From Orychophragmus violaceus (taxonomy: Eukaryota > Streptophyta > Magnoliopsida > Brassicales > Brassicaceae): 64,000 bases of DNA. Each line of letters starts with the position of its first letter. Position 1 is the stretch's first letter. Position numbers and translations under genes: made by a program. This document shows positions 56,573-64,000 of this stretch, piece after piece. The stretch spans positions 60,953,823 through 61,017,822 of the forward strand of contig CM058239.1 of NCBI GenBank assembly GCA_030180135.1, read 5' to 3'. The notes beneath the pieces were generated by a model that did no database searches, was not told the DNA's origin, and saw nothing but the letters and a program-made list of their open reading frames with translations.

Positions 56573-57750
56573 TGATATATCATGGTTTTTACTGATTTTC
56601 AGGCCATGATATAAGTCTTTACTTAGAGTCTTTTAGGTGTTTTTGTAGTCTTTTGTGTCTTTTACGAATTTATGCACGTTTGGAGCTTATTTGGAGATAT
56701 TGGTGCATTTTGGAGCCTATTGGGAATATATGCAGAAAAGACGAAGTCGGAGTCCATACTTGGAGTGAGTGTCGATCGACACTACTCTTAGTGTCGATCG
56801 ACACTGATCGTGATTCAGAAATTCTACGCGAATTAATGAGACTTTTGAGGAATTGCAATAAGGCCCAGAAGTTTCTCATATTTACAAGAAGGCCCAAAAC
56901 GTGTTTTACCTATTTAATTAGGTTTTACAGCCGCTTGTTAGGCTAAGCTTTTCTTGATTAGAGATTAGGAGATTTGGGGGCTGGTCTGGTGCTCGAGAGA
57001 GACTTGATTTCGAACCCCTGTTCTTATTCTTTGGTTTTATATGATTATTACTTTGATTATGTCTTTTGTCATGATTGCCATGTCTGAGTAGTTCTCTTGT
57101 TAGATTTAGGGATTCTCACAAAAGTTTTATGCTTGCTTGATAACTGACTGCTTAGGATTCACCATCTTATCGTTCATCACCTAAGTTGTGCTTAACACTG
57201 AATTCTGACAATAGCACGAGAGTGTGAGTTATAATCAGATCTGAGATAATTGACAATAGTACGAGAGTGTGAGTTATAATCTGAACCAAACTTAGAGTGA
57301 GCAATTTGACTAGACGCAAAGAGATTTGGTTTAGGAAAATTGTGAACCGATAGAACCTGTTCTTAATGCTTGTTTAGAACTCTAGGATTACAAAGAGATG
57401 TGGATCACTAGGTTGCTAGACATAGAATTATTCTCAGCGAGAGTTGGATTATTTACTATTGTGTTTCTAGTTCTTGAATTGTGCTTAATCTGAATCATGT
57501 TAGTTAAGTGTCTAGCATCGCATGATTCCTGAGAACTTCCCTAAGTCTAGCGCCTTCGCTTATTGATCACTTTGCTCGCTTGCCTTGCTGTCTTATTTAC
57601 TGCTTTTCACTTCGTTTCGCTTAGCTTAATTCGATTACTTACAATCTATCGTGTGACCGAGAGTCTCTGTGGGATTCGATACCTTTTATACTATAATTGC
57701 ATTAACTGTGCACTTGTAGTAGAATATGATTAAAACTTTTACACCTATCA
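56573..57750 (+). repeat. Athila-A 3' LTR (1178 bp)
   Basis: Intact partner of the split 5' LTR, preceded by GTGTGGGGGAGT and followed by TGTGA. The palindrome pair is at 56769-56782 and 56791-56804. Confidence 0.97.
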
Positions 57751-57755
57751 TGTGA

Positions 57756-60229
57756 CGAGATATAATGTCAAGTTAGAGTAACTTATCTTTTTTTAAATCA
57801 TTGTTGTTTACTCTGTCTTCTTTGGAGAACTATAATATAGTATGCAAACTATAATCAGAGGAATGCTCAATAGACATAAATTATAATAGCAGTATGTAAA
57901 GACACACACTCTTTATATGTTTGTTTTGTGTTGAATGGTAAGAGGTCACATCTTTCCAATGAAGGTTTTATATCCATTGTACGAGAATTTGCAACAAGAG
58001 ACAATCATCTTTGAAACTTAGAAACAAATAATAGATCAAATCATGGTCATACAATAGATTATTGTATATATTTATATATATATATATAACAAATGATTCA
58101 TAAAAGAAATCGATCTTAGTTAAAGCAATGACTATAATGTCAATATGTAAGATCCCAGGACTATATTCTATTACGTTGCTACCAAATGTCAGCCATTATT
58201 AATACACAGAATTTGAAAACCGATAATATACATAGATATTTATTGATTCCAATTCATCGGCGTAAAACTATCTCAACATGAAAAGAACAATCAAGTATAT
58301 CAGAAGATAAACTTATGTAAATATAACAGAAATTGATGTCAATCCAATCAAAAGTTACATATGAATCTCAATATGAGGTGACACAAACTGAAACTTAACA
58401 TATACTAAAGAGAAAATCATAGACACGCAACGCTATAAATTTAAGATCATATTGACCCAAACAAAACAAATGACAAACATTTGATGATGCTATTTACACA
58501 AGCAAAAGGAAAAATAAGCAATTATCATGGTGAAATAACAATCAATAGTTCTATTTTATCTAGAGACAACAATCTTAACTTCATTGTTAGACTTAATTTC
58601 CTACGATTAAACCAACTTATACTAATAAGATATTGGCAGCACGTTAAATAAACAATCAAAACAAGGCACCGTTCAAATTTAGGTATAAACAATTTACGCT
58701 TTTGAATAAATCATCAAGTTTAAATCATTTAATTTTTGGATTCTTCTAAAAAATCAATGAGATATTCACAATACATGTTCGGATTGTTTATATAGGAAAA
58801 TAGAATACTAATTTACCTGAGTTAAAAGCATGATGAAGCGATTTCACCTTCGTCATCTTCCATTAGATATAAACGGCTTCGAGACCAGATACTCTGATTT
58901 TTCCGATGATACATACATATCTGATCTAATAACCATAGATATGAAAGAAGATTTATATATTAATAATTTGTGAAAAAATATATCTCAAATCGATATACAA
59001 GCAAACAAGATTTTTTGGAAGATAAATAGACAAATCGATCTACCTCATTGTTTGAGAAATATTTCATCAGGAGATTTTTTGCTGAAGATATATCATCCTG
59101 TGCAAGGATTATTAAGTTTGTCGGAGATTTTGTTCAGATTCAAGTGAAAAAATCGTTTTGAAAGGAGGAAAAAGACTGGGTTTCGCCGTTTGTTGTCGTA
59201 GAGAACTAGGGTATCTGAATAGCTAAGATTATTTGGGATAAGAACGAGAAAAGAAGATCGTGATGAGGGCCAAAAATATCTTCTTCGTGGGCCAAAATTT
59301 ACTTTCGGTTTAGATAATTTTACAAGAGGCATTTTTTTAAGTTAGACCAAATAATAATAGTGACTCAATTGCCTATATTGAAATAACTATATTATATAAA
59401 CAAATTTAACCATGTAAAATTTTATTTGTAACTAAAATATAAATCCAATTCAATATATAATATTTATAAATAAAGAAAAGTTTTAATTTAAAAGTTTTTA
59501 TAATTACATATTAGGGTTTTATAGATACAATATAATAAAATGTCCAATTGTTTTAGAGAGTAAACAATAAAACACAATCAATTATGAATTTTTATATGTG
59601 TTACCACAACTATTAAAAACAAAACACTAAATATTAAAAATATAAACAAACTATATAATATCAACCAAAATAACTTATTCAACAATTTTCGGAAGTAAGT
59701 GATCATCATATTCACATACTAAAATAATTAATTCAATTATTTACAAACTTAAAAATTAAATAAATAAATATTTGTTTTAAAAATAATATATGTAATAAAA
59801 AATATATCCACGTGTTTTTTTAGCAGAGTCAAAATCTAGTTTGTTATTATATATAAGATTCTTAAACGAACCGCATACCATAATTTTTATATAGGACTTG
59901 TTTACTGAGCTTTCAATCCATTGTAACATCGGTAAGCCTTGTCTCACATAAGCGTTGAGAAAGGATTACAGTAAGAAGAGAAAATATTCATCAGTTAAGC
60001 GTTGCAAATACCAAACACCTTTTCTCAACTACAGTAAGCAGAGAAAGGATTCGAACCATTTTCTCTTTTTGTTTTTGTTTTCCTTTTACATCAAAATAAG
60101 GTAACTACAACAATGTACTTGAAATCGAAGTGTCTTAAATTTGATGAATCTTTGTTTCCTGAATCCTGGGGTTTAATCTGTGAAATCCATATATAATATA
60201 TATAGAGAGAGACTCTATTGAGTGATGTC
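57756..60229. other. Intergenic AT-rich DNA
   Basis: Bases about 57790-58110 are a diverged copy of about 14400-14720. A (TA)n run is near 58073-58088. On the minus strand 58830-59330 looks somewhat like a leader with small exons (ATG at about 59096, donor-like GAGGTAGATCG near 59045) but gives no recognisable protein. The rest, 59340-60200, is AT-rich without features I can support, and includes the 3' flank of the protease gene. Confidence 0.6.
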
Positions 60230-63159
60230 TCAAGCATTATATGTTTCAGAGGACGAGAGAGGCTGAAGTTCCTGTTCTTTTACAGCAGCACTTACTGGCT
60301 CATAAGTAGCTTCTTCATGTTGTTTCCGTCTCCACACCAATGCAAGTTTGACCATCACCGAAGTAACCAGTAAAGAGATCATCACTCCACCCACCAAGCC
60401 AAGTAAATGCTTCTCCCACCAGCTCCTGCAAATAGAAACAAATCTAGTGAACCCTTAAGTTTAATGAACCAGTGCGAGGGCAAGGAAACGTACTGTTTCC
60501 TCTTTTGCTCAGCCTTCCATTTTAACAACTTGTAGCTTCCAAATTGACCGGGTAGGCGCAGTCGGTTTTCCTTCAGAAGCGACATTATGTTCTGCAGTCA
60601 CGTAAATAAGTACAACTCAATCTTTCCATCGGCTAATGAAGATACCTAACCATCATATGTGGAGAAGTACCAATGCTGTATTATTGGAAATGTACTCGGA
60701 AGATTGCGGGGGATAGATTCCCCATTTCAGGCGATACTCATTTCCGCTGGTCGAGATACTCAGCAAGCGAACCTAACTAACAATAAGAAGAGCCATTGAG
60801 ATGATGATTGATCACAGCAAAAGCATTTTAACATAACATGTCTAAGCTTGCCTGTGAATTTTGAATCTCTAACTCATGGGCAATGAAATCTGCCATCTCT
60901 GAGAACTTGGGCTTCATTGAAGAACTGTTCACACTAATTGACACTTGGAAGGTGATAACTCCAATCCGAAAAACACCTTCACATTCGTAAGAAATAGCCC
61001 AAATATAGAAGAGAAAGAAAATCTCATGATGACAACCAATTTATTACAAATGAGTTGCTAATGTTAAGAGTAAATTTACAACTCTCAAGTAGAGTTCTTC
61101 TCTTATGAGATAATAAATAGCGGTTTAAGATAAATCCGAACAAAGTACCTGGAAGATCTGCCTCACTTGAAGCCGGGCTTGGAGAGATATGAGAACTTTT
61201 ATTTTGGGTAACTGGTGCAGGAGAATCTGGTGTAGCCGCCAGCCTCCTCCATAGATCAGAACAGTTTGTCTTCAAAAACCCGAGCTTGTCATTTTCACGG
61301 TCATAAGTAACAAGCGTATTGCGAACAACAATTCCTGATTAAAAATGAAAAATATAAAGAAGTTTAACTTGATTTAAGGTCAAAGAGTGAAGAACACATG
61401 ATCTGTCTTGAAACGAAATCGTAGATGATACATGCTTTCACAGATAACAGGAAATGCATGCAAGATATGTAAATTGAGTCTACCTCCAAGGAGAGTTGTT
61501 GAGTCTCTATCAGGAAATATTCCAAGGCAGTAAGCGCCTCTAACTTTAGTGTGCTGAAAGAAAAGACAAATGGAAACTGGTAATGCTTGCTCAGATGATC
61601 AAACAAGCAACTTAAAAGAAAAAAATATGAAACCATTTTACTTTACCCTGAATAAGTAGTTCTCGGGAGAAAGTATCAGTTTCTGACCATTGCCGAATTC
61701 CATAGCGATATCGGGGAAAAAATTGTGTATATCAGCCACATCCCTGAACCAGCATCCATAATTAGCATCCCAATAATTTGAAGTTTTGCAATATTATTTT
61801 TCACACAAACCTTCCAGCGCCAGAGAAACAAATATCTTCATAATTTGGGTCTGGACCATGGATCCGTTTGAGAGATGGAATTTCCTTAATGACCTGTAAT
61901 GTGACATAATCACATCAACTTATATCTCCTACAGTTTGTATTACAATAGTGCCTTTATAGCTCTACCAACTCACTAACAGAACATTTATCTTACCGCATC
62001 CTTTATGGCATTAAACGCCTCTTTTGGAAAATAAGCATACGTTGTTCCACTATCCAAGACAGTTCCATGCTTTCCATTAAAGACCTTTGGGTTTAGCTTT
62101 AGAGACTTGCCAGCAACATGCATTTGTTTCAGGTCAATGTTATAGTACGGACTGCAAACACCCGAAACTAGAGTGATGTGTGAGAAGCTCGAGATCCACC
62201 AAATTAAAGAAGTAACTCTACCTGCGGAAAGGATCGGAACGAGAAAACACCATTCCAGCAGGAGGAGCTATTCTACCAAGTACCATAGCCCCACCACCAA
62301 CTTCCATCCCACCATAGCACAAGGAAAAAGAGTCTTCGATAACACCTTTGTCAACAAGCTGATCAACAATACTGAGCTTACCACGACCTAACCCCATTAT
62401 ACCATCAGCACGTTGGCTGAAAAGGTCGCCTGTCTCAGCGTTCTCGCATCCAAAAACAGCGCGTTGAGGAGAAAGCTGGCTCTCGTTGCCGAAAGATATC
62501 AAATCCTCGCTTAGAACCCCACTACTTGAGCTCATCTCAGCGTATCGTCTTTCATAGATACATAGTTTCCCATCATCATCACAATTACAGTCAGGATTGC
62601 ATTTCAAAGCTTCGTAGCTACTAGATAACTCAGGTTGGAACTTTGGATCCTGAAAAACCAATAAAGACAACTCCTTACACCTTAACCAGGCAATACTGAA
62701 ATCTAATTGATCTACAGGATAGATTACTAGTTGATGATCACCTGATGCTTCCCACAGTGTTTACAGGTGGAGCAAGGTACGTAAGTAACAGTACTTCCAG
62801 TATCTACAATCAAAGCGAACTCTTGTGCTGGTGTCCCTATCAATAACCGTGTCGTATAATAGCTGCAGCAAAAGTACATAATTTTCACCATCATAGAAAC
62901 TTAATTCATACTTATTCGAAATGTCAAACCCGTTGGCGAGGAGGTCATCGTAGAGCTTCATGTGAGCGTTAGGAAGCTTAGATTGATGGAGACGACGGCC
63001 GCGAAAATCCTTGACTCGTGGCGGTAGGGAGGAGTATCTAAGCGGGAAAATCATCCGTGATTCGTCTGCCAAATCGAGCTTATCTGGAGTTTTATTGGCC
63101 CCGGTCAGATCGAAGAATATAGAGATGGTGATGAGGAGGAGGAGGGAAGCTCGATCCAT
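60230..63159 (-). CDS. Aspartyl protease (pepsin-like A1 family) with C-terminal membrane anchor
   Basis: Twelve exons (minus strand, 5' to 3'): 62930-63159, 62742-62862, 62222-62649, 61995-62151, 61811-61893, 61647-61743, 61484-61553, 61149-61334, 60852-60976, 60671-60772, 60494-60591, 60230-60425. They sum to 1893 nt, exactly 630 codons plus TGA. The protein has a signal peptide (hydrophobic residues 5-17), the first catalytic motif DTGS at 97-100 (ALIVDTGSTVTYVPCSTC), a nucellin-like cysteine-rich stretch (CNPDCNCDDDGKLCIYERRY), the second motif DSGT at 293-296 and a transmembrane helix near 573-597 with a short cytosolic tail. It should be a secretory-pathway or plasma-membrane peptidase. 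It closely resembles, from memory, an Arabidopsis protein of the At3g50050 type. All splice sites are GT-AG except intron 9, which is GC-AG (donor at 60850-60851). The substrate is unknown. Confidence 0.95.
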
Positions 63160-63330
63160 GGAACGCTGGATTTGTTAGAAGAACGCCCGTGGCGACGGAG
63201 GGATGGGCGGAGTAAACTCCACCGTGGCTCCGTCGTAGATCCTTCGAGTTGAGAAGAGAGAGGAGGAGGAGGAGGAGGAAAGAATGAAATGGTCACGGTG
63301 GTTTCAATATATAATTTTAGTTTTTAGTGC
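63160..63330 (-). promoter_or_regulatory. Aspartyl protease promoter and 5' leader
   Basis: The minus strand has a TATA-like ATTATATATTG at about 63306-63316. A CT-rich leader follows (CCTCCTCCTCCTCCTCTCTC near 63260-63285), then about 100 bp of GC-richer leader to the ATG. The arrangement is typical of plant promoters with a Y-patch. Confidence 0.55.
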
Positions 63331-63445
63331 TTCTAACGACCACGAATAATGTAATGTCACGTAGCTGTTTGGTGAAGTCAACCACTCAAAAGTCACAACT
63401 CTTACCTTCTTATAAAAAAAAGCGGGTTCGCCTAACTAAAAAATA
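63331..63445. other. Intergenic DNA upstream of the protease gene
   Basis: No gene or repeat is supported. A plus-strand frame that runs from here into the MITE is a shadow of the MITE and is not called. Confidence 0.6.
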
Positions 63446-63685
63446 CTCCCTCCGTTTCATAATAAGTGTCATTCTGACATTTTTCACGCAGATTAAGAAA
63501 CATATTAAAAATTCTATTATACCCTTAATAATTAATTTAATTTTTGGTATTCTTATTTTTCATTGGTCAATATTAAGGTCAAAGTAGGTAAGTTATGTCA
63601 TAAATTACATTGAAAATCTAAAACGACATTTATTTTGAAACGAAAAAACAATTCTACAACGACACTTATTGTGAAACGGAGGGAG
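63446..63685. mobile_element. Stowaway-like (Tc1/mariner) MITE, 240 bp
   Basis: Terminal inverted repeats CTCCCTCCGTTTCA...TGAAACGGAGGGAG extend to about 25 bp (including AATAAGTGTC and GACACTTATT). TA target duplications lie at 63444-63445 and 63686-63687. It has no coding capacity. It lies about 290 bp upstream of the protease start codon. Confidence 0.92.
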
Positions 63686-63687
63686 TA

Positions 63688-64000
63688 ATAATTAACAAGT
63701 ATGAAAATACTCTATTTTCTTGTCAAAGTAGATTTTATAGATAAACTAGGGTTTAATCCATTTTACGGGCAGGTGAGCAAATGCTTGAATCCAAAAATGA
63801 CAATTTTTAATCTAAAATTATATATTAAATTTTAATAAACATTTTCTCAATTGAAAATAACATTAATTCTTATTTTTTGTTTATTCTTATAAGAAATTAT
63901 AAACTTATCTCACCATTGAAAATAATGTTAAAAAAATATATTTTTTTCTCTCTTTTGTACGTTTTTTATCTTAATACAAAAATCCTAGTTTTTTTTGACA
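63688..64000. other. AT-rich intergenic sequence
   Basis: No coding or repeat feature that I can support. Confidence 0.6.

Larger units (their letters stand above)
15068..57750 (+). mobile_element. Athila-A: outer Athila-type gypsy element
   Basis: LTRs of 1178 bp each begin TGATATATCATGG and end ACACCTATCA. The duplication TGTGA is exact (15063-15067 and 57751-57755). The primer-binding site TGGCGCCGTTGCCGGGG is the Athila/Tat aspartate-tRNA type, and the polypurine tract GTGTGGGGGAG abuts the 3' LTR. After subtracting three nested insertions the native element is about 5.9 kb. It keeps the C-terminal part of gag and the protease, then jumps to the Athila 3' untranslated region, so reverse transcriptase, RNase H and integrase are absent. 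It is therefore a non-autonomous Athila derivative. By-eye LTR divergence is about 2%. Confidence 0.93.

Noticed and set aside
59093..59332. 79-aa minus-strand frame
   Set aside because: No recognisable domain and a region of biased composition. It may be leader sequence of a lost gene.
14227..59837. Possible Helitron with a 5' TCTCTACTATATTATTA and a CTAGT near 59837
   Set aside because: No confirmed hairpin before the CTAGT, no A/T insertion site context at the left end, and a span that would need to contain the whole Athila nest. Kept only as a remark.
62173..62391. Plus-strand frame opposite protease exon 3
   Set aside because: Antisense shadow of a well-supported exon.
63327..63587. 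86-aa plus-strand frame beside the protease gene
   Set aside because: It overlaps the MITE terminal inverted repeat and has no homology I can recognise.

Overview
This is plant nuclear DNA, almost certainly from a Brassicaceae species. The evidence is AT-rich intergenic DNA, GT-AG introns, plant-type copia, Athila and Tat retrotransposons, a DUF223/RPA-like pseudogene, and a 12-exon aspartyl protease gene whose reconstructed protein matches a family known in Arabidopsis. About 52 kb of the 64 kb is retrotransposon. The only intact host gene I can support is the minus-strand aspartyl protease at 60230-63159. No CRISPR, rRNA or tRNA gene was seen.

Layout. (1) 1-11385: the 3' end of an old Tat-like gypsy element with an antisense Transposase_28-like ORF and a plus-strand LTR ending at 11385. 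The antisense ORF is split by Gypsy-1 (407-9834, duplication ATACC), a non-autonomous element with 3.5-3.7 kb LTRs around a 2.2 kb interior without recognisable protein domains. (2) 11386-15062: AT-rich DNA with a broken DUF223/RPA1-like gene (13316-14218). (3) 15068-57750: one Athila element (Athila-A, duplication TGTGA) inflated from about 5.9 kb to 42.7 kb by nested insertions. (4) 57756-64000: intergenic DNA, the aspartyl protease gene and a Stowaway-like MITE beside its promoter.

Nesting inside Athila-A. Copia-B (15802-23030, +, CAATT) lies in its 5' LTR. Copia-A (24102-45405, -, AGAAG) lies in its gag, and itself contains Copia-C (24740-31967, -, ATTGT) in its LTR and Copia-D (35856-43009, +, TCAAC) in its gag. 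An antisense Athila solo LTR (Athila-B, 46201-54468, CAGCG/CAGCT) sits next to the protease active-site codon and contains Copia-E (46706-53797, -, AAATC). Every copia and Athila-A boundary is fixed to the base by exact 5-bp duplications. By-eye LTR divergence (Athila-A about 2%, Copia-A about 1.1%, Copia-C and Copia-D below 1%, Copia-B about 0.2%) agrees with the insertion order.

Most interesting signal. Two unrelated superfamilies here (Ty1/copia and Athila/gypsy) share a 14-bp palindrome, consensus G(TG/CA)TCGAYCGA(CA/TG)C, that almost always occurs in pairs exactly 21 bp (20-22) apart, two turns of B-DNA. Pairs occur in LTRs, in leaders between the primer-binding site and gag, in an Athila 3' untranslated region, and twice as blocks inserted inside a pol gene. 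In three diverged copia LTRs the pair sits 64-66 bp upstream of the TATA box. This looks like a dimeric-protein binding module shared by, and perhaps spreading among, retrotransposons. Two further unusual items are a gag-only copia lineage (Copia-B/-C) that transposed recently with an already dead pol, and a conserved 3' noncoding block whose hairpin covaries across all five copia elements.
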